A DNA stretch of 64,000 nucleotides, from the NCBI GenBank assembly GCA_043803805.1, contig JAZDJP010000104.1, positions 46,612-110,611 on the forward strand, in the 5' to 3' direction. Source of the stretch: JAZDJP01 sp043803805. Its GTDB lineage: Bacteria > Planctomycetota > JAZDJP01. Position numbers and translations under genes: made by a program. Under the pieces are notes generated by a model. That model saw nothing but the letters and a program-made list of their open reading frames with translations. It was not told the origin of the DNA and searched no databases. Each line of letters starts with the position of its first letter. Position 1 is the first letter of the stretch. This document shows positions 33,703-42,192 of this stretch, one piece after another.

Positions 33703-33731
33703 TTGACAAGTCTTCGCACAAGGGATTTAAT
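33703..33731 (+). promoter_or_regulatory. Sigma-70-type promoter of the membrane-protein gene at 33772
   Basis: TTGACA (33703-33708), a 17-base spacer and TTTAAT (33726-33731). Transcription would begin near 33738, giving a leader of about 35 bases. Confidence 0.65.
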
Positions 33732-33771
33732 GGCATTGGCAAACCGTGTGAAGTAACAAAGGGGGCCGCGC

Positions 33772-35445
33772 ATGGAATCGAATGAAAAAATTGCCGGATC
33801 GGGATCGTCCGCCGCAACGGGTGAACCCGGGTTGGCCCGCATCGCGCCGTGGGGATTTCTTCTCGCGGCCGTGGTGGTGTTCGCGGGGGTGGTGTCTCAA
33901 TTCTATTCCGCCCGGTACATGGTGTGGGCGCTCTTCCATTCGGACGCGCCGGTCCCCGAGGGCGAGGCCCGCCGGATCGTTTCCCCGGACAAGATGTTTC
34001 TGTTGGAAGGGGACACGTCCCGGCCGACCGCGGCGGCCCGCCAGCGGGCGATCTGGGAGAAAAATCCCACGAACAAGGTCTATTTCGGGAACTACATTGC
34101 GTGCCTGGCGCAGGGTCTCGCTTCCGTCAAGCCCGATCTGGCGCTTTTCGAAAAGGAGATCCGCCAGGGAGAAACGCTCGATCCGGACAACGGCGCTTAC
34201 CCGGCGCGCCTCGGGGCGGAACTCGTTTCCCGGGCGGTGGAGGTTCGGGAGGATGCGAAAACCAAAAAATTCACGGTGACCGTCAAGGATCGGGCGCTTC
34301 TGGATCTCGGCATGGCGGAGTTGAAGAAGGTGCCGGGAAAATCCGTCTTCCGGAAGTATGTCCGGGAGATGCTCGCCGAACGTCTGGCGGCCCTGCCGGA
34401 GGTGGACACGTTCCGGGGGCAGATGATCCGGCTGTCGGTCGCGGCCGCGTCGCCCGTTCCGCGGTTCCTGACGTACCGGAACACGGCATACGCGATTCCG
34501 GCGTACGCGCGGCTCCTGGCGGCGGAGGGGAAGAAGGACGAGGCGGCGGCCGTCCTTGATCTGTGGCGGCCCCTCGCGGTTGGACTCGGAAACGACGCCT
34601 TTACCCTGATCGAGACGGGAACCGCGGGGATGATGTTCAAAATCGCCGGCCAGGAGTGCGCCCCTGTCTACGAGGAACTGGGGCTGGCCGACAAGGCGGC
34701 GGAGGTCCGAAAACAGTCGGATGCGGTGGTGGCGGTGCTTTTGCCCCCGCTCGACTCCGGGCGTGCGGACACATTTTCGCAAAAGGTGATGGAACACGGG
34801 GGGATTCTGGCCAAGATGGTGGTGCCGGGGGTTTCCCGGTTCGGCAAGGTGACCCTGGATGACGAGGCGCTGGCCGCGTCCCGGTGGAAGGAATACGTCC
34901 TGGCGGAGCAGGTGGCGCTGTGCGTTTTCCTGTGCCTCGTTCTGGCGATCGCGGTGGTTATGTTTGTTCTGGCGGCGATTCGCCGCACTGGCGCGGAGGG
35001 AGTGTGGGGCATGCCCTCGTTCGGCGAAATCGTCCGTGTTCTGGGGCTGGCCGTGGTTTTGCCGATGGGCCTGTATTTCGTCTACTCCCGGTTTCTGCCG
35101 TTTTCCGGACGGGAGCATGGACTCGCGCCGGGGCGGTTCATGATCGAGGTGTTCATCCTGGCGGGGGCGGTGCTCGGTGTCATGGGACTTTTGGTCCGGC
35201 GCGGGTGTGACCGCGCGGCGGTGGGGCGGCGGCTCGTGTTGCTCTATGCGATGACCGTCATTCTGGTGGGTGTTGTCGCCGGTCCGTATCTCCGTCAGGC
35301 GGAACACAAATTCGTCCTGCGGGACACCATCGTCGGCGTGGACGACAGCGGGGGATTCACCTGTTTCGAGACGGATATTGTGCGATCCCTCAAGGCCGAC
35401 TTCGCCAAGGCGATCGCCGGGGGTGCCGTGGAGCCGAAGAAATAG
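33772..35445 (+). CDS. Multi-pass membrane protein with large extracytoplasmic helical domain, function unknown
   Basis: A 557-residue protein. One helix at about 25-45 is followed by a soluble region of roughly 340 residues, rich in Ala, Glu and Lys with TPR-like helical character (AAEGKKDEAAAVLDLWRPLA). Four hydrophobic helices occupy about 385-510 and a short tail follows. I do not recognise a family. It has its own good promoter and a GGGGG-type ribosome site close to the ATG. Neighbouring genes give no functional clue. Confidence 0.75.
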   Translation: MESNEKIAGSGSSAATGEPGLARIAPWGFLLAAVVVFAGVVSQFYSARYMVWALFHSDAPVPEGEARRIVSPDKMFLLEGDTSRPTAAARQRAIWEKNPTNKVYFGNYIACLAQGLASVKPDLALFEKEIRQGETLDPDNGAYPARLGAELVSRAVEVREDAKTKKFTVTVKDRALLDLGMAELKKVPGKSVFRKYVREMLAERLAALPEVDTFRGQMIRLSVAAASPVPRFLTYRNTAYAIPAYARLLAAEGKKDEAAAVLDLWRPLAVGLGNDAFTLIETGTAGMMFKIAGQECAPVYEELGLADKAAEVRKQSDAVVAVLLPPLDSGRADTFSQKVMEHGGILAKMVVPGVSRFGKVTLDDEALAASRWKEYVLAEQVALCVFLCLVLAIAVVMFVLAAIRRTGAEGVWGMPSFGEIVRVLGLAVVLPMGLYFVYSRFLPFSGREHGLAPGRFMIEVFILAGAVLGVMGLLVRRGCDRAAVGRRLVLLYAMTVILVGVVAGPYLRQAEHKFVLRDTIVGVDDSGGFTCFETDIVRSLKADFAKAIAGGAVEPKK

Positions 35446-35620
35446 GCGTCTTTCAGGGGTTTCTTCATCCCTCTTGACACGCCGCCGAGGAGTGACGGCG
35501 TTGATCGCGTCGTTCGTTATTCGTCTAAAGAAAAGTGATGATGCCCTTCCGGGCAAACTCCGGCGTCGCGGCCTTAGTCGCCTCCGGATTTGTTTTCTTC
35601 CAAGATTCCGGTGACGAATC

Positions 35621-36175
35621 TTATCGTCTTCTCCTTGTTTCCCCCCGGATTCCCGTTGCCTTCGGGAGGCATGGAAGGCGGCGCTTTTCCTTGCCGTGTT
35701 CCGTTGAAGGGGATTTTGTATCCGGATTTTGAAGTTCGGGTTTCGGCTCCACATCATTATGCTCGTTTTTGACGATGGGGATGGAAGTCTCCGCCTCGGT
35801 TCCACGCTGGCTATAAACCCCATCGAATTTCATATCGATATAATACTCAACCTTGCCGCCCACCTTGGTAAAAGGAGGCAAGGTACAGGTATATACCCCT
35901 TCTCCCTTTTCCTTTCGAAGGAAAACAAAAGGGGCTTCAATATATTTCGCTTCTCCGGACAAGCGATAATGACAATGCATTTCGGCAAAACGATTCTCAA
36001 TGGTGGTCCGTTCGTAACCCCACACGGAAGTGCGTAGTTCCAATGTCGTCGGTTGCCCTGCATAAATGACTTTGGGAGGGAGGTGTGTTGTTCCCCCACC
36101 GCCATCTTCCCATAAGGAACAACCGGTGATCATCGCGAGACAGATGACTGATAGGAACACTTTCTCATTATGCAT
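35621..36175 (-). CDS. Small lipoprotein, function unknown
   Basis: A 184-residue protein. From the ATG at 36175 it has a hydrophobic segment ending in MITGC, a lipobox, with Cys at about 19. The mature part is beta-rich (TLELRTSVWGYERT, YYIDMKFDGVY) and could be an Ig-like fold. The last 45 residues are charged and low in complexity. An upstream ATG at 36199 is in frame but would move the signal from the N-terminus. GC is lower than the region average, and repeat tracts lie upstream. About 175 bases between it and the membrane-protein gene show nothing clear. Confidence 0.6.
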   Translation of the reverse strand: MHNEKVFLSVICLAMITGCSLWEDGGGGTTHLPPKVIYAGQPTTLELRTSVWGYERTTIENRFAEMHCHYRLSGEAKYIEAPFVFLRKEKGEGVYTCTLPPFTKVGGKVEYYIDMKFDGVYSQRGTEAETSIPIVKNEHNDVEPKPELQNPDTKSPSTEHGKEKRRLPCLPKATGIRGETRRRR

Positions 36176-36229
36176 GGCGATAAGTCCGTTGATTTTCATT
36201 CCTGCCGCCATTATACCCGCGTCCTCATC

Positions 36230-36516
36230 CGGCAACCAACATTTCATCCGGGTTGGACTTGAGTTTTCAGTCTCCAACCTTCGGTCTTCAGTTTCCCGTC
36301 TCCTGTTTCCGATTTTTCTGGCTGAACGCAGAACGCTGAATGCCACCCTTGCGGTTCCCGATTTCCTGTTTTATCGGCAACTCAGCACCCAGCACTCCCC
36401 GTGAGGGGGACGTTGTCCCCCAACGGGGGACTCACGTCCAGAACTCAGCACTTTTCTTTCCCCTCCGTTTTTCGACTCCGAGACTCCCCGACTCCAGACT
36501 CGCTGACTTCTTCATA
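36230..36516. repeat. Gene-free region with short-repeat tracts and a nested hairpin
   Basis: The gap from 36176 to 36577 holds no gene. It has TTTCAGTCTCCAACCTTCGG/TTTCCCGTCTCCTG-type repeats, CTCAGCACCCAGCACTCC units and CGACTCCGAGACTCCCCGAC units. At 36400-36436 the outer stem CGTGAG/CTCACG encloses GGGGGAC, GTCCCCC and GGGGGAC in turn, so two inner hairpins compete. Confidence 0.6.
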
Positions 36517-36544
36517 TTGACACCGTCCTCAACCATCGTAACAT
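36517..36544 (+). promoter_or_regulatory. Candidate promoter of the oxidoreductase operon
   Basis: TTGACA (36517-36522), 16 bases, then TAACAT (36539-36544), 34 bases before the GTG start of the gamma subunit. GGGGAGG lies four bases before that GTG. Confidence 0.5.
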
Positions 36545-36577
36545 ACGGATAAGGCCGGTCGGAAACGGGGAGGCCGC

Positions 36578-37129
36578 GTGATCGAGATCCGCATTCACGG
36601 ACGCGGGGGGCAGGGAGCGGTGGTGGCCGCCCAGGTCCTGGCCGGGGCGCTTTTCCGGGAGGGGCGGTACGTCCAGAGTTTCCCCGCGTTCGGGATGGAA
36701 CGCCGCGGGGCGCCGGTGGCGGCCTATGTCCGGTACGACGACAAGCCCATCCGCCTGCGGTGCCAGATTGACGCCCCGGACCACGTCATCGTTCTGGACC
36801 ATCACCTGATCGAAACCGGTTCGCCGACAAGCGGCCTGAAAAAACGGGGATGGATCGTGGTGAACTGGAACATCAAGGAACGTCCGTCCGAGGTGCCCAA
36901 GGGTTATCGCCTGGCCGTGGTGGACGCCGCGACCATCGCGGCGATGAACCGCCTCGGCTCGGAGTCCATTCCCATCGTGAACACGGCCATCCTCGGGGCC
37001 TTCGCCCGGGCGACGGGCCTCGTGACACTCGAATCCGTTCTCGCCGCCATCCGGGAATCGGTTCCCGTGAAGGCCGCGGAAAACGTGCTGGCCGCGAAAC
37101 AGGCTCATGATTTCACCGAAACGCTATAA
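36578..37129 (+). CDS. porC: 2-oxoacid:ferredoxin oxidoreductase, gamma subunit
   Basis: A 183-residue protein with the gamma-subunit signature IRIHGRGGQGAVVAAQVLA at the N-terminus and SFPAFGMERRGAPV. It is one of four polypeptides that convert a 2-oxo acid and CoA to acyl-CoA, CO2 and reduced ferredoxin. GTG start at 36578 after GGGGAGG. The gene overlaps the next by 23 bases. Whether the complex prefers pyruvate or branched-chain 2-oxo acids cannot be decided from this subunit. Confidence 0.92.
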   Translation: MIEIRIHGRGGQGAVVAAQVLAGALFREGRYVQSFPAFGMERRGAPVAAYVRYDDKPIRLRCQIDAPDHVIVLDHHLIETGSPTSGLKKRGWIVVNWNIKERPSEVPKGYRLAVVDAATIAAMNRLGSESIPIVNTAILGAFARATGLVTLESVLAAIRESVPVKAAENVLAAKQAHDFTETL

Positions 37130-38933
37130 CCCGGCCCTCCGCGCCGCCGCGGCGAAGCCCGTTCATTTCAAGGGCGCGAAGGACATGCCGCATACCTCCG
37201 TGTCGTCGCCGGGGGCGACCACGCTCGCCTGTCCGACGGGCGCCTGGCGGAACGTCCGCCCCGTCTTCGAGGACAAGACGCCCCCGTGCCTCCCGCGCTG
37301 TCCGGCGGGGGAAAACATCGAGGGGTGGATGGGGCTTCTCGCCGCCGGGCGCGACGAGGCCGCCGTGAGGATGATCCGCGAGGACAACCCGTTCCCGGCC
37401 GTCTGCGGGCGCGTCTGCTACCATCCGTGCGAGAGCGCCTGCAACCGCGCCGAGCACGGCGGGGCGGTGGCCATTCATTCCGTCGAACGGTTCCTCGGGG
37501 ACGAGGGGGCGGGGTTGCCGTCCGGGAAACCCGCGCCCCGGCGTTTCAAGGGTCGCGTGGCGGTGATCGGCGCGGGGCCGGCGGGACTCGCCTGCGCCTG
37601 GCACCTCGCCCGGCGCGGGGTGGTGGTCACGGTATTCGATCGGGAGCCGGAGGCCGGCGGGGTGCTGCGCACGGGCATCCCGGCCTACCGCCTGCCCAAG
37701 GACCTCCTCGCCCGCGAAGTGGCCAAGATCGCGGAGGCCGGGGTGGAACTCCGCCTCGGGGTCGCCATCGGCAAGGACATTTCATTCCGCGATCTCCGCG
37801 CGGCCTACAAGGGGATTTTCGTCGCCTGCGGCTATCATCGCGAGAAGCGCCTCGGCATCCCGGGGGAGGAACTCCGCGGGGTGGAGGGGGGGCTCTCGTT
37901 CCTGCGGCGGCTGAATTACAAGGAGCGCATCCGCCCGAGCCGCCACACGGTGGTCATCGGCGGCGGCAACACCGCGATGGACTGCGCGCGGGCCGCCCTG
38001 CGTTTGCGCAGCCACGCCGTGGTCCTCTACCGGCGGACGCGCGGCGAGATGCCGGCGATCCCCGAGGAGATCGCCGAGGCGGAACGCGAGGGGGTGGAGT
38101 TCCATTTCCTGGTCCAGCCCGTCGAGGTCCTCGGAAACGGCCGTCACGCCGCGGCGGTGCGCGTCCAGAGGTGCCGCCTGGGGGATCCCGACGAGAGCGG
38201 CCGGCGCCGGCCCGTCCCGGTGAAGGACGACTTCCTCGAATTCCCGGCGGATAGGGTGCTTCTGGCGACGGGCGAGGACGCCGATTTGTCGTTCCTGCCC
38301 GGCGGCTATGTCCTCGGGGGCGGGGGGACGTTCATCGAGGAGGAAACCGGGCGCATGGCCGCCGGGGTCTTCGCCGGGGGCGACCTCACGACCGCGAAGA
38401 AGATGGTGGCCAACGCCGTCGGCAGCGGGCGTGTCGCCGCGTGGCTCTTCGAGAAATACCTTTCCGGGACGCCGTGGGAGGCCGCGGTGGAGGCGCTCGA
38501 TCACGCGCCCATGAGTTTCGCGGTGGAGCGTCTCGAAAAGGCGCGCGCCGCGCCGCGGACGTCTGAGACCGCCGACCGGACCAGCATTAAATATGACCAT
38601 TTCCCGCGCCTCGAACGCGTCGCGGCGGGGCGCCTCGGGTTCGCGGAGGCCGTTCATTCCTTCGACGAGGTCCATCGGGGATACGACCGCGACGCGGCCG
38701 TGGCCGAGGCCCGGCGGTGCCTTCACTGCGGGGTGTGCGTCCGTTGCGATAATTGTTTTGTGTTCTGCCCGGAGGGCATCATCCGCCACACGAAGGACGG
38801 CGCGTACGAGATCGATCTCGCTCACTGCAAAGGCTGCGGCCTCTGCGCGGAGGAGTGCCCGCGCGGGGCGATCACGATGATCCGCGAGGGCCGCGCCGCC
38901 GCGCCGCGCGGGACCGCCGGGAGGCGCGCATGA
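37107..38933 (+). CDS. FAD/NAD(P)-dependent oxidoreductase fused to a PorD-type 2x[4Fe-4S] ferredoxin
   Basis: A 608-residue protein. An N-terminal cysteine cluster region (CLPRCPAGENIEGW, CGRVCYHPCESACNR) and dinucleotide motifs VAVIGAGPAGLACAWHLA and VVIGGGNTAMDCAR match the GltD/NfnB-type flavoprotein family. The last 100 residues carry two ferredoxin clusters (CVRCDNCFVFCPEG and CKGCGLCAEECPRG), the place normally taken by the separate delta subunit. The protein could pass electrons from the oxidoreductase to NAD(P), or in reverse. Position between porC and porA supports that role; the direction is not known. Confidence 0.88.
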   Translation: MISPKRYNPALRAAAAKPVHFKGAKDMPHTSVSSPGATTLACPTGAWRNVRPVFEDKTPPCLPRCPAGENIEGWMGLLAAGRDEAAVRMIREDNPFPAVCGRVCYHPCESACNRAEHGGAVAIHSVERFLGDEGAGLPSGKPAPRRFKGRVAVIGAGPAGLACAWHLARRGVVVTVFDREPEAGGVLRTGIPAYRLPKDLLAREVAKIAEAGVELRLGVAIGKDISFRDLRAAYKGIFVACGYHREKRLGIPGEELRGVEGGLSFLRRLNYKERIRPSRHTVVIGGGNTAMDCARAALRLRSHAVVLYRRTRGEMPAIPEEIAEAEREGVEFHFLVQPVEVLGNGRHAAAVRVQRCRLGDPDESGRRRPVPVKDDFLEFPADRVLLATGEDADLSFLPGGYVLGGGGTFIEEETGRMAAGVFAGGDLTTAKKMVANAVGSGRVAAWLFEKYLSGTPWEAAVEALDHAPMSFAVERLEKARAAPRTSETADRTSIKYDHFPRLERVAAGRLGFAEAVHSFDEVHRGYDRDAAVAEARRCLHCGVCVRCDNCFVFCPEGIIRHTKDGAYEIDLAHCKGCGLCAEECPRGAITMIREGRAAAPRGTAGRRA

Positions 38934-40117
38934 CACGGCCCCGGCGCGCGAAACACGAGGACATGAGGGTCATCACCGGCAACAGCGCCGTCGCCCACGC
39001 GGTGCGTCTGGCCCGCGTCCAGGTGGTGAGCGCCTATCCCATCACGCCGCAGACGAGCATCGTGGAAAAACTGAGCGAGATGTGCGCCTCGGGGGAACTC
39101 GCCGCGGAATTCATCAAGGTGGAAAGCGAGCATTCCGCGATGAGCTGCCTGGTGGGGTCGGCGCTGGCCGGGGCGCGGTCGTTTACGGCGACGAGCTCCC
39201 ACGGCCTGGCCTATATGCACGAGGTCCTTCACTGGGCGGCGGGGATGCGCCTGCCGATCGTCCTGGCGAACGTGAGCCGCGCCATGGGGCCGGGCTGGAA
39301 CATCTGGACGGACCACACGGACTCCCTGTCCCAGCGCGACACGGGCTGGGCCCAGTTCTACTGCGAAAGCAACCAGGAGGTTCTCGACACGGTCCTCCAG
39401 GCGTTCCGCATCGCGGAGGAGGTCCTCGTCCCGGTCATGGTGGTCCTCGACGCGTTTTCGCTTTCCCACACCTCCGAGGGGGTGGCCATCCCGTCGAGCG
39501 CGGCGGCGGACGGGTTTCTCCCGCCCTGGCGGCCGAAGGTGAAGGTGGACACGCGCCATCCGCGTTTCTTCGCCCCGCTCGTCATGCCCGATCATTACAT
39601 GGAGCATCGCTGGCTCCTCGAGGAGGCCAGCCGGAAAATTCTGAACGTCGCCGCGCGCGTGGATCGCGACTTCGGGCGGCGGTTCGGGCGGCGGTACGGC
39701 ATCGTGGACCCCTATCGCGCGGAGGACGCGGATGTGCTGCTTCTGGCCGTCGGGTCCGCGGCCTCCACGGCACGCGAGGTGATTGATGACCAGCGCCGCC
39801 GGGGCCGCAAGGCCGGGCTCGTGCGGTTGCGCCTCTTCCGGCCGTTTCCCGCGGAGGAACTCCGCCGGGTGTGCGCCGGGGCGCGGACGATCGCCGTCCT
39901 GGACCGCGACAATTCGTTCGGCGCCGGCGGCATCCTCGCGGCGGAGACCCGCGCGGCGCTCTACGACCTGCCGGAGAAGCGGCGGCCGCGGGTGGCCGGT
40001 TATATCGCGGGGCTCGGCGGGCGGGACATCACCCCGGCGGTTCTCGCGGAAATCCTGGCCGCCGCCCGCGCCGGGCGCGCGGCGCCGCGGGGAACCTGGG
40101 TGGGGCTTAAGCCATGA
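38930..40117 (+). CDS. porA: 2-oxoacid:ferredoxin oxidoreductase, alpha subunit
   Basis: A 395-residue protein with TGNSAVAHAVRLA, SAYPITPQTSIVE and FIKVESEHSAMSCLVGSALA, the diagnostic stretch of the alpha subunit, plus SHGLAYMHE. The ATG at 38930 overlaps the preceding stop (ATGA) and the beta subunit start overlaps its stop. It holds the substrate and CoA site together with the beta subunit. Confidence 0.94.
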   Translation: MTRPRRAKHEDMRVITGNSAVAHAVRLARVQVVSAYPITPQTSIVEKLSEMCASGELAAEFIKVESEHSAMSCLVGSALAGARSFTATSSHGLAYMHEVLHWAAGMRLPIVLANVSRAMGPGWNIWTDHTDSLSQRDTGWAQFYCESNQEVLDTVLQAFRIAEEVLVPVMVVLDAFSLSHTSEGVAIPSSAAADGFLPPWRPKVKVDTRHPRFFAPLVMPDHYMEHRWLLEEASRKILNVAARVDRDFGRRFGRRYGIVDPYRAEDADVLLLAVGSAASTAREVIDDQRRRGRKAGLVRLRLFRPFPAEELRRVCAGARTIAVLDRDNSFGAGGILAAETRAALYDLPEKRRPRVAGYIAGLGGRDITPAVLAEILAAARAGRAAPRGTWVGLKP

Positions 40118-41037
40118 ATGGGAACCTGCACGAGCGCCGGCATCCGAGCGGGGCCGCCATGAAGGAGCGGCTGGACGAGACGGAATACTACTTTCCGGGG
40201 GGCGTCGCCTGCCCGGGGTGCGGGGCGGCGCTGGCCATGCGGCACGTTCTCCGGGCGATGGGGCCGGAGACGGTGCTCGTCATCCCCGCGTGCTGCTGGG
40301 CCATTCTCGCGGGGCAGTTCCCTTACGCGTCTCTGGCCGTTCCGACGGTGAATACGCTCTTCGCGGCCTCCGCCGCGGTGGCCAGCGGCATCGCCGCCGC
40401 CCTGCGCGTCCGGGGGGACAAAAAGACACGCGTCATGGCGTGGGCGGGGGACGGCGGTACCTATGATATTGGCCTCCAGGCGCTCTCGGGCGCGTTCGAA
40501 CGGAATGACGATCTGCTTTATGTGTGTTACGACAACGAGGCCTACATGAACACGGGGATCCAGCGGTCGAGCGCCACCCCGCCCGGCGCCTGGACGACGA
40601 CCACCCCGGCCGGCAAGGATCGTCCCAAGAAGAACATCATCGAGATCGTCACGGCCCACCGCATCCCTTACGCGGCCACGGCCTCCATCGCCTTCCTGGA
40701 CGACCTCCGGGCGAAGGCGGAGAAGGCGAGGGACATCCGCGGGTCGCGGTTCCTGGACGTTCTCGCCCCCTGCCCGCCCGGGTGGAAGACCCAGAGCGCG
40801 GACACGGTGAAGCTCGCGCGGCTGGCCGTGGACACCCGCATCGCGCCCCTCTACGAGGTGGAGGACGGTCTGCGGTGGCGCATCACGGTGGAGCCCGAGG
40901 GGCGTCCCGTCGAGGACTACCTCCAGGCCCAGGGCCGTTTCTCCGCGCTCTCCGACGCCGCCGTCCGCGCCATCCAGACCGAGGTGGACCGGAACTGGGC
41001 GGTGCTGCGGCGGAGGGCGGAGATCAATCCGATCTGA
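40114..41037 (+). CDS. porB: 2-oxoacid:ferredoxin oxidoreductase, beta subunit
   Basis: A 307-residue protein that binds thiamine diphosphate through GDGGTYDIGLQALSGAFER and NEAYMNTGIQRS. Cysteines for a proximal [4Fe-4S] cluster include CPGCG near residue 33 and CCW. Its C-terminal part extends to about 300 residues as in pyruvate-type enzymes. The ATG at 40114 overlaps porA (ATGA); a second in-frame ATG lies 15 codons later. Last gene of the operon. Confidence 0.94.
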   Translation: MNGNLHERRHPSGAAMKERLDETEYYFPGGVACPGCGAALAMRHVLRAMGPETVLVIPACCWAILAGQFPYASLAVPTVNTLFAASAAVASGIAAALRVRGDKKTRVMAWAGDGGTYDIGLQALSGAFERNDDLLYVCYDNEAYMNTGIQRSSATPPGAWTTTTPAGKDRPKKNIIEIVTAHRIPYAATASIAFLDDLRAKAEKARDIRGSRFLDVLAPCPPGWKTQSADTVKLARLAVDTRIAPLYEVEDGLRWRITVEPEGRPVEDYLQAQGRFSALSDAAVRAIQTEVDRNWAVLRRRAEINPI

Positions 41038-41049
41038 AGCGTCGCTCGC

Positions 41050-41205
41050 AGAAAAACCGGGAAAAGAGTCTGGGAGTTCCAGGGTCTTGGAGTCTCGGAG
41101 TCGGGAAGTTAATCGGTTGGTTCGGACTGACCGCGGAATGTGATGGCTTCTCCTGTGGTTTTCCGTTTCCAGTTTCCAGTTTCCCGTTTTTCTGCGACTC
41201 GCGTT
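41050..41205. repeat. Intergenic short-repeat tract after porB
   Basis: GAGTCTGGGAGTTCCAGGG and GGAGTCTCGGAGTCGGG units, then TTTCCGTTTCCAGTTTCC and TTTCCCG units. The second family recurs at 42040-42100. Ends at the stop of the HTH gene; no gene seen. Confidence 0.6.
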
Positions 41206-41212
41206 CCACACT

Positions 41213-41563
41213 TCACGCGCGATAACGAACCGCCGCCTCCATCACCTGCCAGAGAAATGGTTTCATGTCGGGTTCCACCCGGGCGAGAAGCGCCCGGAGT
41301 TTCGTGTCCGCGAGCGCCGCGCCCGACGGGACCGCCGGCGTCGAGAAAAGGAACAACTGCGGGAATTCCACCCGCAGTCCCTTGGCGATCCGGGCCAGGG
41401 TGGACAAACTGACGTTCCGGTTCCCCCGTTCCACCTCGCCGTAATGCTTGGCGTTGATTCGGCACTTCCGGGCGATCGCCTCCTGGGTGAGACCGGCCTG
41501 GCGTCGCAGCCGGCGGATGTTCTGCCCCAATTGGCGGGCCACCTCGATGGTCTCGGCATCCAT
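41213..41563 (-). CDS. XRE-family helix-turn-helix regulator
   Basis: A 116-residue protein with a central HTH (GLTQEAIARKCRINAKHYGE then VERGNRNVSLSTLARIAKGL, residues about 25-65) and a hydrophobic C-terminal segment. I start it at 41563, where the ATG follows a TACAAT box by eight bases. It is divergent from the 93-residue gene at 41740 with 176 bases between them and may control it. Target unknown. Confidence 0.8.
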   Translation of the reverse strand: MDAETIEVARQLGQNIRRLRRQAGLTQEAIARKCRINAKHYGEVERGNRNVSLSTLARIAKGLRVEFPQLFLFSTPAVPSGAALADTKLRALLARVEPDMKPFLWQVMEAAVRYRA

Positions 41564-41571
41564 ATCGTGGA

Positions 41572-41600
41572 ATTGTAAGCGGTGGAAAACCGTCTGAACA
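41572..41600 (-). promoter_or_regulatory. Candidate promoter of the XRE regulator
   Basis: Reverse strand: TGTTCA (41600-41595), a 17-base spacer and TACAAT (41577-41572), eight bases before the ATG and with no ribosome site between. The -35 match is poor. Confidence 0.4.
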
Positions 41601-41739
41601 CCATTCTGTCGGTGGTATTCACTTGGCATTGCTATTTATAAGGAGTAATATGCCCTTGTGTTTCGCGGGGAGACGCAAGAGTCCGCGTTACGTTCTCGCG
41701 GTGGGAAAAGGCCACGGGAACATCATTGAAGGAGGCGAC

Positions 41740-42021
41740 ATGGATCAAAATCTCATTCGACCCGCTGTTCAGGCGATCGTTGACGGCATTCCTTCGGGAG
41801 TCATTTTCGACAGTCACGAAATCATACGCCAACTCATTCAAGAACATTCCGATTCGTACCTTCGTTTCGCCGCCAGTTGCACCCCAAATCTCACGATGAA
41901 TGCCGTTCATGGCCACATCGCACAGGTGATTGACGGCCTTGGCCACGACAGACTTCATGATTCCTATTCGACGAACATTCACGGAAGTTCGAGCATCTGT
42001 GCGTGTTGGGAAAAACATTAA
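41740..42021 (+). CDS. Small protein, function unknown
   Basis: A 93-residue soluble protein beginning MDQNLIRPAVQAIVDGIPSG, with a central helical segment (HEIIRQLIQEHSDSYLRFAA). I do not recognise it. GGAGG lies four bases before the ATG, which is the best support. GC is lower than in neighbouring genes. Repeat tracts lie on both sides (41050-41205 and 42037-42104), and the regulator at 41213 is divergent from it. Confidence 0.6.
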   Translation: MDQNLIRPAVQAIVDGIPSGVIFDSHEIIRQLIQEHSDSYLRFAASCTPNLTMNAVHGHIAQVIDGLGHDRLHDSYSTNIHGSSSICACWEKH

Positions 42022-42036
42022 GGGGACATCTTTTTC

Positions 42037-42104
42037 TTGTTTGCGGTTCCCGAATCCCGGTTTCCCGACACGGTTTCCAGTTTCCGGTTTCCAGTTTTCT
42101 GAGA
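42037..42104. repeat. Intergenic short-repeat tract before ptb
   Basis: GGTTCCCGAATCCCGGTTTC followed by GGTTTCCAGTTTCCGGTTTC and CAGTTTTC. Same family as 41158-41195. Confidence 0.6.
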
Positions 42105-42192
42105 TTATCGACTCGTGTCCCACGCTTCCTTGACCTTTCCCTGCGCGGCGGATAGATTCACGGTGCTTCAAAATCCGGTGAGGGAGGGATTC

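Noticed and set aside
33727..35823. Open frame of 698 codons on the minus strand
   Set aside because: Antisense to the membrane-protein gene, which has a good promoter and membrane helices; the minus-strand product is Arg/His/Gln-rich without domains.
41623..41739. Extension of the 93-residue gene upstream to 41623
   Set aside because: It overlaps the divergent promoter region; GGAGG before 41740 marks a better start.
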